DNA of 64,000 nt from Paenibacillaceae bacterium (GCA_015057705.1 SVDU01000011.1:62001-126000); one strand, 5' to 3'. Counted from the stretch's first letter, positions 1-8,807 are shown. Numbers and translations are program-made. The notes: generated from the letters alone by a model not told the origin.

Positions 1-39
1 GAGATCGAGGCTTATAAGCCCATGGAGGATCCGGTATGA
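1..39 (+). CDS. 3' end of an upstream CDS, possibly CobT (partial)
   Basis: An open frame runs from base 1 to a TGA at 37-39 and encodes the last 12 residues of a protein ending in EAYKPMEDPV. The stop overlaps the ATG of cobU in an ATGA arrangement, so the two genes are translationally coupled. The position directly before cobU and the tail sequence are compatible with the C-terminus of nicotinate-nucleotide-dimethylbenzimidazole phosphoribosyltransferase (CobT). Twelve residues are too few to prove this. The rest of the gene is outside the window. Confidence 0.45.
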   Translation, partial: EIEAYKPMEDPV

Positions 40-584
40 CTGACCTGATTATCGGTGGAAGCGGGAGCGGAAAATCAGAATATGCAGAAAACCTGGCGGT
101 TTCTCTGGGGGGAGACAGAAAGTTCTATATTGCCACCATGAAACCGTGGGATGAGGAGTGCAGAAACAGAATCCTGAGACACAGGAAAATGCGGGAAAAA
201 AAGCAGTTTGAGACGGTAGAATGTTACCGCAGTTTAAAAAATCTGGTTTTTAAATCAAGACCTTCCGTTGTTCTTCTGGAATGCATGTCCAATCTGGTTT
301 CCAATGAGCTGTTTGGCCTGTGGGAAGAAGGAGACTTACCGGTTCTTGATAAAAAAACAGCTGCAGCAGAGATTGCAGAAGGAATCCTTAATTTAGAGCG
401 TCAGACCGATCATCTGGTTATCGTGACAAATGAAGTTTTTTCTGATGGAGATCATTACAGCCCCGAAACCAATGAATACCGCAAGGTTCTTGGAAGCATC
501 AATCAGCTTGCAGCAAACAGGGCTCATATGGTGGTGGAAGTAGTGGCAGGGATCCCCATAAAAATCAAAGAAGGAATTAATTGA
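36..584 (+). CDS. cobU: Bifunctional adenosylcobinamide kinase / adenosylcobinamide-phosphate guanylyltransferase
   Basis: This cytosolic enzyme of the late cobalamin pathway phosphorylates adenosylcobinamide and then transfers GMP to it, giving adenosylcobinamide-GDP, the substrate of CobS. The 182-residue length is normal for CobU. The N-terminus carries the P-loop GGSGSGKS (residues 7-14). A conserved RHRKMR segment places His49 where CobU proteins form the guanylylated histidine intermediate. The C-terminus has the typical NQLAANRAHMVVEVVAGIPIKIK ending region. The start is set by the ATGA overlap with the preceding gene. The promoter of the next transcription unit begins over this stop codon. 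The family partner cobS lies about 3.4 kb downstream, beyond the hydrogenase maturation genes. Confidence 0.93.
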   Translation: MTDLIIGGSGSGKSEYAENLAVSLGGDRKFYIATMKPWDEECRNRILRHRKMREKKQFETVECYRSLKNLVFKSRPSVVLLECMSNLVSNELFGLWEEGDLPVLDKKTAAAEIAEGILNLERQTDHLVIVTNEVFSDGDHYSPETNEYRKVLGSINQLAANRAHMVVEVVAGIPIKIKEGIN

Positions 585-609
585 AAAAAATCCTCAAGTA
601 TGTTATATT
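581..609 (+). promoter_or_regulatory. Sigma-A promoter of the H-cluster maturation operon
   Basis: TTGAAA at 581-586, a 17-base spacer and TATATT at 604-609 make a near-consensus housekeeping promoter. It overlaps the cobU stop codon. The predicted start point is near 616, about 138 bases before the first coding sequence, leaving room for a structured leader. Confidence 0.7.
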
Positions 610-615
610 TATCAC

Positions 616-753
616 ATAGTAGCATCCTGATACCAAAAACCAGTTTTGAGGTAGAAGGTTCGGCAATTGAGGAATTGTTTGTTTGCCGCGCCTGATTGGC
701 GCGGCTTTTCTTGTTCAAATGAGAAAAGGAAGACGGAAAGAAGGGGGATAAGC
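616..753 (+). promoter_or_regulatory. Candidate attenuator / riboswitch-like leader of the hyd operon
   Basis: The leader contains an imperfect 5' hairpin: TACCAAAA at 631-638 pairs with TTTT at 644-647 and GGTA at 650-653, flanked by CCT 626-628 / AGG 656-658. An intrinsic terminator follows at 685-714. CGGCAA at 661-666 is exactly complementary to TTGCCG at 683-688, which includes the first four bases of the terminator's 5' arm. The two structures are therefore mutually exclusive, as expected for antiterminator and terminator. No leader peptide is obvious. The ligand or factor is unknown. Confidence 0.55.
685..714 (+). terminator. Intrinsic terminator inside the hyd leader
   Basis: GCCGCGCC at 685-692 pairs perfectly with GGCGCGGC at 698-705 around a five-base loop and is followed by TTTTCTTGTT. 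It lies between the promoter at 581-609 and the first start codon at 754, so it would have to be read through for expression. Confidence 0.8.
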
Positions 754-1005
754 ATGGAAACAAGAATTGCTGTGATCGGTATTGTTGTGGAGGAGGAAGA
801 TTCTGTAGAAATTTTAAACGAAATTCTACATGAATACCGGCATTACATCATCGGACGTATGGGAATTCCATATCCCAAAAAAGGAGTGAGTGTCATCAGC
901 ATTGCGGTAGATGCTCCTCAAAGTACTATCTCCGCGCTTACCGGAAAGATCGGGAAGTTAAGTGGAATCAGTTCCAAAACAGCCTATCAGAATGTGAATG
1001 CTTAG
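754..1005 (+). CDS. TM1266-family iron-only hydrogenase system regulator
   Basis: This 83-residue protein resembles the TM1266 family (ACT/NikR-C-like fold), often annotated as putative iron-only hydrogenase system regulator and typically encoded next to hydE, hydF or hydG. Family hallmarks visible are the start ETRIAVIGIVVE, the segment IIGRMGIPYPKKGVSVISIAVDA and the end LSGISSKTAYQ. No DNA-binding domain is present, and its biochemical role is not established. The ATG at 754 is preceded by AAGGGGGA. A longer in-frame extension upstream would run through the leader terminator and is not believable. It is first in the operon, followed after 60 bases by hydG. Confidence 0.85.
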   Translation: METRIAVIGIVVEEEDSVEILNEILHEYRHYIIGRMGIPYPKKGVSVISIAVDAPQSTISALTGKIGKLSGISSKTAYQNVNA

Positions 1006-1065
1006 AAGTACAAAAAAACACTGACGGGAAAGCAGATGCTGCCCCAAAAGAAAGGGTGAATTACT

Positions 1066-2481
1066 ATGTATGATCCAAAATCGCTGAAAGCGGAAGAATT
1101 CATTTCTCATGAAGAAATTCTGGAAACTCTTGATTATGCGGAACAGAACAAAAACAATGTGGAACTGATTGATCAGATTATTGCAAAGGCCAGAGAATTA
1201 AAGGGGCTGACCCACAGGGAGGCTTCCGTTCTTTTAGCCTGCGATATCCCGGAAAAGATCAAAGTACTTTATGATCTTGCAGAGGAGATCAAAAAGAAGT
1301 TTTACGGTACCCGGATTGTTATGTTTGCACCTCTCTATCTGTCCAATTACTGTGTAAATGGCTGTACCTATTGCCCCTATCATTTAAAGAACAAACACAT
1401 TGCAAGAAAGAAACTGACACAGGAAGAACTTGCCAGAGAAGTTGTTGCCCTTCAGGACATGGGGCATAAACGGCTTGCCCTTGAAGCTGGAGAAGATCCT
1501 GTTAATAACCCCATTGAATACATTCTGGAATGCATTAATACCATATACTCCATCAAGCATAAAAATGGTGCCATCCGCAGAGTGAATGTAAACATAGCAG
1601 CTACGACTGTGGAAAATTACCAAAAGTTAAAAGATGCAGGAATCGGAACCTATATTTTATTCCAGGAAACATATCACAAGGAAAGCTATGAAAGCCTTCA
1701 CCCAACAGGACCAAAGCATAATTACGCTTACCACACAGAGGCCATGGATCGGGCTATGGAGGGCGGTATTGACGACGTTGGAATTGGAGTTTTATTTGGA
1801 CTGGAACGGTACAAATATGAATTTGCAGGCCTGTTAATGCATGCGGAGCACTTAGAAGCAGTTCATGGAGTGGGTCCACATACCATCAGTGTCCCACGTA
1901 TTAAGAGCGCTGATGATATTGATCCCAATGCTTTTTCTAACGGAATCAGCGACGATATTTTTGCAAAGCTGTGCGCACTGATCCGTGTTTGTGTTCCATA
2001 CACTGGCATGATCGTATCCACCAGGGAAAGCCAGAGTGTGAGAGAAAAGGTGATTCGCCTTGGAGTTTCTCAGATCAGCGGGGGTTCCAGAACCAGTGTA
2101 GGCGGTTACGAGGAAGAGGTTCGTCCTACCGATACAGAGCAGTTTGACGTTTCGGACCAGAGAACCCTTGACGAGGTGGTACACTGGCTGATGGATTTAG
2201 GCTATATCCCTTCTTTCTGTACGGCATGTTACAGAGAAGGAAGAACTGGCGACCGTTTTATGAGTCTTTGTAAAAGCGGTCAGATTCAAAACTGCTGCCA
2301 GCCAAACGCATTGATGACATTAAAGGAATATTTAATGGACTACGCTTCCGAGGATACACGGAAAGTAGGCGAGGCGTTAATTGCTGCTGAATTAAATAAT
2401 ATCCCCAAAGAGAAGGTACGGACGATCTGTGAAGATCATCTGGAAAAGATTGAAGCTGGAATCCGGGATTTCCGGTTCTGA
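1066..2481 (+). CDS. hydG: [FeFe]-hydrogenase H-cluster radical SAM maturase HydG
   Basis: HydG cleaves tyrosine with S-adenosylmethionine chemistry and supplies the CO and cyanide ligands of the H-cluster as an iron synthon. The 471-residue length is right for the family. The radical SAM [4Fe-4S] motif CVNGCTYC (Cys96, Cys100, Cys103) is intact. The C-terminal auxiliary cluster motif, CTAC followed 22 residues later by another cysteine, sits near residues 386-412. This C-terminal part distinguishes HydG from thiamine enzyme ThiH. An AAAGGGTGA ribosome site precedes the ATG. The gene is followed by hydF in the same direction. No hydE is visible in this window. Confidence 0.96.
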   Translation: MYDPKSLKAEEFISHEEILETLDYAEQNKNNVELIDQIIAKARELKGLTHREASVLLACDIPEKIKVLYDLAEEIKKKFYGTRIVMFAPLYLSNYCVNGCTYCPYHLKNKHIARKKLTQEELAREVVALQDMGHKRLALEAGEDPVNNPIEYILECINTIYSIKHKNGAIRRVNVNIAATTVENYQKLKDAGIGTYILFQETYHKESYESLHPTGPKHNYAYHTEAMDRAMEGGIDDVGIGVLFGLERYKYEFAGLLMHAEHLEAVHGVGPHTISVPRIKSADDIDPNAFSNGISDDIFAKLCALIRVCVPYTGMIVSTRESQSVREKVIRLGVSQISGGSRTSVGGYEEEVRPTDTEQFDVSDQRTLDEVVHWLMDLGYIPSFCTACYREGRTGDRFMSLCKSGQIQNCCQPNALMTLKEYLMDYASEDTRKVGEALIAAELNNIPKEKVRTICEDHLEKIEAGIRDFRF

Positions 2482-2514
2482 TACCCCGCAGACGACATAA
2501 AAGAGGAGATAAAC

Positions 2515-3708
2515 ATGGGATTAAATGAGACGCCGTCATCTGAGAGAATTCATATCGGCTTTTTTGGCCGCCGCAATGCAGGAAAATCAAGTGTAGTCAA
2601 TGCAGTAACCGGACAGGAGCTGTCAGTGGTATCAGATATCAAAGGAACCACAACAGATCCCGTTCACAAATCCATGGAACTTCTTCCCATGGGGCCGGTA
2701 GTAATTATCGATACACCAGGATTTGATGATGAAGGTGCTTTGGGTGAGATGCGTGTGCGTAAGACAAAACAGATCTTAAACCGCGTAGACTGCGCAGTCC
2801 TGGTGGTGGATGGAACTGCAGGAAAGACAGAAGTGGACCAGCAGCTGATCGGATTGTTTAAAGAGAAGAATATTCCTTATGTAGTTGCGTATAACAAGTC
2901 GGATCTTGTGGGAGAGGGAGATTATGAAGATGGTCTTTCTGTCAGTGCCCAGACTGGATTTCGAATTCATGAACTGAAAGAACGGATTGGAGTTCTGGTT
3001 AATACAGGAGACATGAAGATGCGGATTGTAGGTGATTTGCTAAAACCCTGTGATCTTGTAATTCTGGTAATCCCCATTGATTCTGCAGCTCCAAAGGGCA
3101 GAATTATTCTGCCACAGCAGCAGACCATGAGAGACATATTAGAGGCCGGAGCGGTTGCCATATCCGTAAGAGATACGGAGCTTAAGCAGACCATTGAAAA
3201 GCTTGGAACCAGGCCTTATCTGGTTATAACAGACAGTCAGGCATTTGAACAGGTGAATAAGGATACGCCGGATGACATTCTCCTGACCTCATTTTCCATT
3301 CTGATGGCACGGTACAAAGGCTTCTTAGAGGATGCCATCAAAGGAGTGGCGGCAATCAGCACGCTAAAGGATGGAGATAAAGTTCTTATATCAGAGGGGT
3401 GTACCCACCACAGACAGTGTGATGACATCGGTACGGTGAAACTTCCCCGGTGGCTGAAGGAATTTACGGGTAAGGATCTTGTGATTGAGACATCATCAGG
3501 CAGAGAGTTCCCGGAAGAACTTTCTGGTTATAAGTTGATTATTCACTGTGGCAGCTGTATGCTAAATGAGAGGGAGATGGTTTACCGCAGAAAGACAGCG
3601 GCAGATGCAGGAGTGCCCTTTACCAACTATGGAACTGCCATTGCTTACATGAAGGGGATTTTAAAGAGAAGCTTAGAGGTGCTTCCGGATCTGGAAAAAC
3701 TGATTTAG
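2515..3708 (+). CDS. hydF: [FeFe]-hydrogenase H-cluster maturation GTPase HydF
   Basis: HydF is the GTPase scaffold on which the H-cluster diiron precursor is assembled before delivery to HydA. The 397-residue protein has an N-terminal Era/TrmE-like G domain with P-loop GRRNAGKSS, G3 DTPGF and G4 NKSD. A dimerisation region follows, and the C-terminal cluster-binding domain carries CTHH and HCGSC, the cysteine/histidine ligands characteristic of HydF. A ribosome site AGAGGAG precedes the ATG 33 bases after hydG. A probable terminator follows. The structural hydrogenase gene is not in the window. Confidence 0.96.
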   Translation: MGLNETPSSERIHIGFFGRRNAGKSSVVNAVTGQELSVVSDIKGTTTDPVHKSMELLPMGPVVIIDTPGFDDEGALGEMRVRKTKQILNRVDCAVLVVDGTAGKTEVDQQLIGLFKEKNIPYVVAYNKSDLVGEGDYEDGLSVSAQTGFRIHELKERIGVLVNTGDMKMRIVGDLLKPCDLVILVIPIDSAAPKGRIILPQQQTMRDILEAGAVAISVRDTELKQTIEKLGTRPYLVITDSQAFEQVNKDTPDDILLTSFSILMARYKGFLEDAIKGVAAISTLKDGDKVLISEGCTHHRQCDDIGTVKLPRWLKEFTGKDLVIETSSGREFPEELSGYKLIIHCGSCMLNEREMVYRRKTAADAGVPFTNYGTAIAYMKGILKRSLEVLPDLEKLI

Positions 3709-3723
3709 GCAGAATTATTGATA

Positions 3724-3777
3724 GGGCTGCCGCATCAAGGACCATGGTGTCTTTGAATGCGGCAGCCTGCATGTTTT
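3724..3777 (+). terminator. Probable terminator after hydF
   Basis: GGCTGCCGCAT at 3725-3735 pairs over 11 bases with ATGCGGCAGCC at 3757-3767, and the stem extends inward with one bulge. The T-tract is weak (TGCATGTTTT), so termination may be incomplete or the hairpin may mainly protect the mRNA end. Confidence 0.65.
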
Positions 3778-3869
3778 AAGGAGTTGTTAAATGATCGGTT
3801 AAAAGCTGCCGGAATGCGCTGATTTCTTCTCCTGAACTTCTTCAGTCTAAACTGGATCATGATTAGGAA

Positions 3870-3898
3870 ATGACATTTACCAGATTTTGTGATATTAT
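3870..3898 (+). promoter_or_regulatory. Sigma-A promoter of cobS operon
   Basis: ATGACA at 3870-3875, a 17-base spacer and TATTAT at 3893-3898 each match the consensus in five of six positions. The predicted start leaves about 55 bases of leader. I looked for a cobalamin riboswitch here and did not see its conserved boxes. Confidence 0.6.
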
Positions 3899-3961
3899 AT
3901 TTTTTAATGGCTGTAAGATGCTAAATACTAAGTTGTTTAATAGAAAGAAAGGGGCAGTACC

Positions 3962-4723
3962 ATGAATCTACCCGGCAGTATGATGATAGCGTTTTCCATG
4001 TATTCCAGGATTCCTGTGCCCCAGGTTCAGTGGACAAAAGAACGGATGAAATATGCCATGTGCTTTTTCCCCCTCATAGGTGCAGTAATCGGTTTGATGG
4101 AATACGGTGCCATCCTCCTTTTTCGTACTATGGGATTCCCCTTTTTGGCACAGATACTGCCTGTTGTTATCCCTGTAGCGGTTACAGGCGGAATCCATAT
4201 GGATGGATTGTTAGATGTAATTGATGCAAAATCATCCCACGGTGAAACAGAGAAAAAACTGGAGATACTCAAAGACCCTCATACAGGAGCCTTTGCCATC
4301 ATTGGATGCGGAATCTATTTTCTTTTATATCTGGCATTTTTTATGGAAATGCGACCAGTGATGATCCCTGCATTTTGTATTACATTTGTTATAACCAGAG
4401 CGCTAAGCGGGCTTTCTGTAGTTACCTTTCCTATGGCGAAAAAAAGCGGACTGGCTGCGGCTTTTTCAGATGGAGCCCATAAAAGAGTGGTTGGAACTGT
4501 TATGGTTCTTTATCTTATAATTTCTTTGCTTGCTGTATGGCTTTTGACAGGAGCTCCGGCAGTATCAGGAGTTTTTGCCATATCGTTTGTAGTGTTTTTA
4601 TATTATTATCACATGTCAAAACGGGAATTTGGGGGTATCACAGGAGATCTTGCGGGATACTTTCTCCAGGTTCTGGAGCTGGCTCTTGTGATGGGACTGG
4701 CTATTCTTTCCCATATGAAATGA
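3962..4723 (+). CDS. cobS: Adenosylcobinamide-GDP ribazoletransferase (cobalamin synthase)
   Basis: CobS is an integral membrane enzyme that joins adenosylcobinamide-GDP to alpha-ribazole (or its phosphate), the last step of nucleotide loop assembly. The 253-residue product has multiple hydrophobic helices. It has the family segment GGIHMDGLLDVIDA near residues 78-91, whose acidic residues are thought to bind metal, followed by KLEILKDPHTGAFA. It starts with ATG after AAAGGGG. It is the first gene of a run that continues through cbiC with small gaps or overlaps. Confidence 0.94.
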   Translation: MNLPGSMMIAFSMYSRIPVPQVQWTKERMKYAMCFFPLIGAVIGLMEYGAILLFRTMGFPFLAQILPVVIPVAVTGGIHMDGLLDVIDAKSSHGETEKKLEILKDPHTGAFAIIGCGIYFLLYLAFFMEMRPVMIPAFCITFVITRALSGLSVVTFPMAKKSGLAAAFSDGAHKRVVGTVMVLYLIISLLAVWLLTGAPAVSGVFAISFVVFLYYYHMSKREFGGITGDLAGYFLQVLELALVMGLAILSHMK

Positions 4724-4747
4724 TACCGGCATCAGAAAGGAATTGGA

Positions 4748-5137
4748 ATGAAATTAATTATCGGAGGAGCATGGCAGGGAAAGCTTGACTATGCCCTGCA
4801 AATCGCAAATAGAGAATCGAAAGACAGTGAAAAGGTTATAGAGGGCGCCACAGATTCCTGTGAGGCAGCCCTTGAATGCACAATCATTCATAATTTTCAT
4901 GAATACGTCAGAAGACTGTTACAAGAAGAAAAAGACCCGGACCAATTGATCCAGGAAATTGTGGAACATAATCCGGATGTGATTATTACCATGAATGAGC
5001 TTGGCTGCGGGATCGTACCCCAAGATCCATTTGACAGGCGGTGGAGGGAAAGTGCCGGCAGAGCGGCAGTGAAGCTGGCAAAACACAGTGGCGAAGTTTA
5101 TCGCATGGTATGTGGCATACCTGCCCGGATAAAATAG
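4748..5137 (+). CDS. Short CobU-like P-loop protein
   Basis: This 129-residue protein is a shortened relative of CobU. The N-terminus has the P-loop GGAWQGK (residues 6-12) and the C-terminus keeps the CobU-type ending (AGRAAVKLAKHSGEVYRMVCGIPARIK region) with the NELGCGIVP strand. Compared with the cobU at the start of the window, the middle region holding the guanylylated histidine is missing, and the P-loop ends in Lys-Leu rather than Lys-Ser. It may be a kinase-only or non-catalytic paralogue, or replace one CobU activity. Its place between cobS and cbiB supports a role in the corrinoid pathway. Precise activity cannot be read from the sequence. Confidence 0.75.
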   Translation: MKLIIGGAWQGKLDYALQIANRESKDSEKVIEGATDSCEAALECTIIHNFHEYVRRLLQEEKDPDQLIQEIVEHNPDVIITMNELGCGIVPQDPFDRRWRESAGRAAVKLAKHSGEVYRMVCGIPARIK

Positions 5138-5157
5138 AAGAGAAAAAGGACTGACTT

Positions 5158-6138
5158 ATGTTTAAATATCATATAATAGCGGTTCTGATTGGCTGCTTTC
5201 TGGATGCGTGCTTTGGAGATCCCTTATCCTTGTGGCACCCGGTTTGCGGAATTGGAAACCTGATAAGCTGGCTCGAGAAAAAATTAAGACCCCGGTTTCC
5301 GCAAAATGAGGCAGGAGAAAGACAGGCAGGTGTATGGCTGGTTTTGCTGGTTCTGCTTGCAGCCGGTGGGAGTTCATTTGCGCTCTTAGCGGTTTCTTAC
5401 GGCATTTCTCCCATCGCCGGAGTGGCTCTGGAAAGTATCATGTGTTTCCAGATGATGGCGTGGCATTCCTTAAGGAAAGAGAGTATGAAGGTATACCGTG
5501 CATTTTTAAAACAGGATACGGAAGAGGCAAGGCATGCTGTATCCATGATCGTGGGCCGTGATACACAAAATCTCACTGATATGGGTATAACAAAGGCAGC
5601 GGTGGAAACTGTGGCAGAGAATACCTCTGATGGTGTGATTGCACCTTTGATTTTCATGGCCCTCTTTGGAGGAACCGGTGTGTTCCTGTATAAGGCAGTG
5701 AACACCATGGATTCCATGGTAGGTTATAAAAATGACCGGTATCTCTGGTTTGGACGGTGTGCTGCAAAACTGGATGATCTGGTTAATTTTATTCCGGCCC
5801 GTGTATCCGCTTTTTTCATGCTGGCGGCAGGTTATTTATGCCAGCTGATTTTCGGCAGTAAGTTTAATGGGAATAATGGTTTCCGCATCTGGAAACGTGA
5901 CCGTTTTAATCACAAAAGTCCTAACTCCGCACAGACAGAATCTGCATGTGCAGGAATTCTTCAGATTGAACTGGCTGGAAATGCATGGTATTTTGGAACC
6001 TTATATGAAAAACCTGTGATCGGAGATCCGGTGAGGGCTGTGGAGTATAAAGATATCGTTAGAACTAACACACTGATGACAGTTACTTACATACTGGCGC
6101 TGATTCCTGTTGGAATCCTGCTTTTCATCACATTTTAG
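5158..6138 (+). CDS. cbiB: Adenosylcobinamide-phosphate synthase CbiB
   Basis: CbiB is a membrane protein that attaches the aminopropanol phosphate arm made from the CobD product to adenosylcobyric acid. The 326-residue length is typical. Family motifs visible are DACFGDPLSLWHPVCGIGNLI at the N-terminus, GRDTQNLTDMGITKAAVETVAENTSDGVIAPLI in the middle and NTMDSMVGYKNDRY near residue 190. Several hydrophobic helices are predicted. A ribosome site lies just before the ATG. The substrate-supplying gene cobD follows at once. Confidence 0.95.
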   Translation: MFKYHIIAVLIGCFLDACFGDPLSLWHPVCGIGNLISWLEKKLRPRFPQNEAGERQAGVWLVLLVLLAAGGSSFALLAVSYGISPIAGVALESIMCFQMMAWHSLRKESMKVYRAFLKQDTEEARHAVSMIVGRDTQNLTDMGITKAAVETVAENTSDGVIAPLIFMALFGGTGVFLYKAVNTMDSMVGYKNDRYLWFGRCAAKLDDLVNFIPARVSAFFMLAAGYLCQLIFGSKFNGNNGFRIWKRDRFNHKSPNSAQTESACAGILQIELAGNAWYFGTLYEKPVIGDPVRAVEYKDIVRTNTLMTVTYILALIPVGILLFITF

Positions 6139-6166
6139 AAGATACACATAATTGGGAGAAATAAAT

Positions 6167-7255
6167 ATGGAATATCAGCATGGAGGAGACATTTACACCA
6201 ACCAGGTTACCATGGATTATTCAGCAAATATCAATCCTCTTGGGCTTGCGAAAGGGGTTAAAAATGCATTATTACAGGCGGTTGAAAACTGTTCCTGCTA
6301 TCCGGACAGCCGCTGTAGCAAATTGATCACAGATCTTGGGGCTTTTCATGGTTTTACCGAAAAGCAGCTTATCTGTGGAAATGGAGCGGCAGACTTAATT
6401 TTTCAGATTGTTCAGGTTATAAAACCCAGACGGGCTCTGTTAATCGCCCCCTCCTTTCTGGAATATGAGCAGGCCTTAGAGACGGTTTCCACAGAAATTG
6501 TATGGTATGATTTAAAAGAGAGAGATGGATTTCACTTATCTGTAAAAGAAATAACCAGGTGGCTGAAAGAAAACGATCAGGAAATAGAAATGATGTTCCT
6601 GTGCAATCCTAACAATCCCACAGGGTTTGCGCTTCCCAAAGAAAAGATGAAAGAACTTCTGGATGTCTGCTCAGAAAAAAGAATCTATTGTGTAATAGAT
6701 GAATGCTTTAATGAATTCCTTGATAATCCGGAATCTTATTCCGTACTGGAAGTGATTTCAAAGGGCGGTTATGATCATGTATTTGTTTTAAAAGCATTTA
6801 CAAAAATTTATGCCATGGCGGGAGTCCGCCTTGGTTATGGGATAACTACAGGTGAGAAAACCATAGAACTCATGAACCGGATCCGCCAGCCCTGGAGCGT
6901 GTCTGCTCTTGCTCAGGCAGCTGGTGAAGCAGCTCTTGTTGAAACGGAATATGTAAAAGAAACAAGGCAGCTGATTTCCGGCGAACGGGAATACTTAAAG
7001 AAAAACTTAAAAGACCTGGGTTTTCAGGTATATGATTCCATGGCAAACTATCTGTTTTTTAAAGATATAAGAAAGAATGCCCGTAATGTGGAAAAGCTTT
7101 TATACAAAGAATTGCTTGACCAGCAGGTGCTGATAAGGTCCTGTTCCAATTACAGAGGGCTTGATCATACCTATTACCGGATCTGTGTCAAGCAGAGAAG
7201 AGAAAATGATGCATTTCTTGCAGTATTAAAATCCATACTGACAAAAGGAGAATGA
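6167..7255 (+). CDS. cobD: Threonine-phosphate decarboxylase CobD
   Basis: CobD is a pyridoxal-phosphate enzyme that decarboxylates L-threonine-O-3-phosphate to (R)-1-amino-2-propanol O-2-phosphate, used by CbiB. The 362-residue protein has the class I/II aminotransferase fold (HisC-like). Motifs are HGGD at the N-terminus, CNPNNPTG near residue 146, the Asp of VIDECFNEF, and [16 protein letters not shown] with Lys213 as the predicted Schiff-base lysine. I chose the ATG at 6167 because GGGAGAA lies seven bases upstream. A TTG 15 bases earlier is in frame but poorly placed. HisC is the main alternative, but the genome context favours CobD. Confidence 0.9.
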   Translation: MEYQHGGDIYTNQVTMDYSANINPLGLAKGVKNALLQAVENCSCYPDSRCSKLITDLGAFHGFTEKQLICGNGAADLIFQIVQVIKPRRALLIAPSFLEYEQALETVSTEIVWYDLKERDGFHLSVKEITRWLKENDQEIEMMFLCNPNNPTGFALPKEKMKELLDVCSEKRIYCVIDECFNEFLDNPESYSVLEVISKGGYDHVFVLKAFTKIYAMAGVRLGYGITTGEKTIELMNRIRQPWSVSALAQAAGEAALVETEYVKETRQLISGEREYLKKNLKDLGFQVYDSMANYLFFKDIRKNARNVEKLLYKELLDQQVLIRSCSNYRGLDHTYYRICVKQRRENDAFLAVLKSILTKGE

Positions 7256-7259
7256 GAAC

Positions 7260-8807
7260 ATGGCAAAGACAATTATGATTCAGGGGACCATGTCCAATGC
7301 AGGCAAAAGTCTGATTACGGCAGGACTATGCCGGATTTTTAAACAGGATGGATACCGGGTTGCTCCTTTTAAATCCCAGAATATGGCACTTAATTCCTTT
7401 ATTACCGAGGAAGGGCTTGAGATGGGGCGGGCACAGGTCGTACAGGCTGAGGCAGCAGGCGTTAAGCCGGTAGCAGCCATGAATCCGGTTTTGCTAAAGC
7501 CCACCAATGATACCGGTTCCCAGGTGATTGTAAGTGGTGTATCTATTGGCAATATGCCTGCAAAAGAGTACTTTGCATATAAAAAGAAACTGATACCGGA
7601 AATAAAAAAAGCGTTTGATACACTGTCAGAGGAATACGACATTATTGTAATTGAAGGCGCAGGAAGTCCGGCAGAGATCAATCTAAAGCAGGAAGACATT
7701 GTCAATATGGGAATGGCTAAGATGGCGGATGCACCGGTGCTGCTTGTGGGAGATATTGACCGGGGCGGAGTATTTGCACAGCTTTATGGCACTGTTATGC
7801 TTTTAGAGCCGGAAGAGAGAGACAGAATCGGCGGTCTTATAGTAAATAAATTCCGTGGAGATAAATCCATATTAGAACCTGGTCTTGACATGATAACAGA
7901 ACGGCTTCACATACCGGTGGCTGGAGTCGTTCCTTATATGGATGTGGATATCGAGGACGAAGACAGCCTTGGAAATCATCTTTCCATCGCTGCAAAAGCA
8001 GAGGGGGCAGAGGTAGAGATAGCGGTCATCCGTTTTCCAAGAATCTCTAACTTTACAGATTTTTCTGTATTTTCAACCATACCCTCTGTGGCACTTCGCT
8101 ATGTGGATTCTGTATCGGCTCTTGGAAACCCGGATCTTGTGATATTACCGGGAAGCAAGAACACCATAGAGGATCTTCTCTGGATGCGTCAGAATGGTCT
8201 GGAGGCCGGAGTATTAAAGCTTAGTTCATCAGGAGTTCCGGTGTTTGGAATCTGCGGCGGCTTTCAGATGCTTGGAGAACAGTTGAAGGATCCGCTGGCA
8301 GTGGAGTCTGTTTCTGGTCTTTCCTCTGTACGGGGTATGGGGCTGCTTCCGATACGGACTGAATTTGGAACAGAAAAAACCAGAACAAGAGTGACAGGTT
8401 CCTGTACGGCAGTGGAAGGAATCTTTGAAGATTTATCAGGAATGAATATAGAAGGCTATGAAATTCACATGGGTCAGACAGAACGTGCATTGCCGCCCTT
8501 ATCCTATGTGATGGAAAGCCAGTCCGGTTCCCATCTGGCAAAGATGGACGGCTGTCAGAAAAAGAACGTATACGGAACCTATATTCACGGTTTCTTTGAC
8601 AGTGAACAGATTGCAGATACCATAGTAGGAGCATTGAGAAAGAAAAAAGGGCTGCCCAGCCAGCCGGGCACAGCTTTCAGCTTTAAGGATTATAAAGAAA
8701 AACAGTATGACAGATTGGCAGACCTTTTGCGGGAGAGCCTTAATATGGACCGGATTTACAGCCTTATGGGATTAGCCGGTGACAACGGAGGAAAGAATGG
8801 AATTTAG
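7260..8807 (+). CDS. cobQ: Cobyric acid synthase (adenosylcobyrate amidase)
   Basis: This ATP-dependent glutamine amidotransferase converts four side-chain carboxylates of adenosylcobyrinate a,c-diamide into amides. The 515 residues hold an N-terminal dethiobiotin-synthetase-like P-loop domain (GTMSNAGKS near residue 9, [32 protein letters not shown]) and a C-terminal class I glutaminase domain. The glutaminase domain has its nucleophile in [11 protein letters not shown] at about Cys331 and a histidine in [10 protein letters not shown]. It overlaps cbiC by 11 bases. The anaerobic-pathway synonym is cbiP. Confidence 0.96.
   Translation: MAKTIMIQGTMSNAGKSLITAGLCRIFKQDGYRVAPFKSQNMALNSFITEEGLEMGRAQVVQAEAAGVKPVAAMNPVLLKPTNDTGSQVIVSGVSIGNMPAKEYFAYKKKLIPEIKKAFDTLSEEYDIIVIEGAGSPAEINLKQEDIVNMGMAKMADAPVLLVGDIDRGGVFAQLYGTVMLLEPEERDRIGGLIVNKFRGDKSILEPGLDMITERLHIPVAGVVPYMDVDIEDEDSLGNHLSIAAKAEGAEVEIAVIRFPRISNFTDFSVFSTIPSVALRYVDSVSALGNPDLVILPGSKNTIEDLLWMRQNGLEAGVLKLSSSGVPVFGICGGFQMLGEQLKDPLAVESVSGLSSVRGMGLLPIRTEFGTEKTRTRVTGSCTAVEGIFEDLSGMNIEGYEIHMGQTERALPPLSYVMESQSGSHLAKMDGCQKKNVYGTYIHGFFDSEQIADTIVGALRKKKGLPSQPGTAFSFKDYKEKQYDRLADLLRESLNMDRIYSLMGLAGDNGGKNGI

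Noticed and set aside
667..753. N-terminal extension of the TM1266-family protein
   Set aside because: It would be translated from inside the leader terminator, is not part of the family, and the ATG at 754 has a good ribosome site.
3781..3961. Cobalamin riboswitch before cobS
   Set aside because: I looked for the conserved B12-box and core elements and did not see them; only a sigma-A promoter is supported.
7280..7705. Antisense 141-codon frame within cobQ
   Set aside because: It is a frame shadow of a well-supported gene with no ribosome site or family similarity; the same applies to the other long antisense frames, such as 25008-25511 and 44708-45238.
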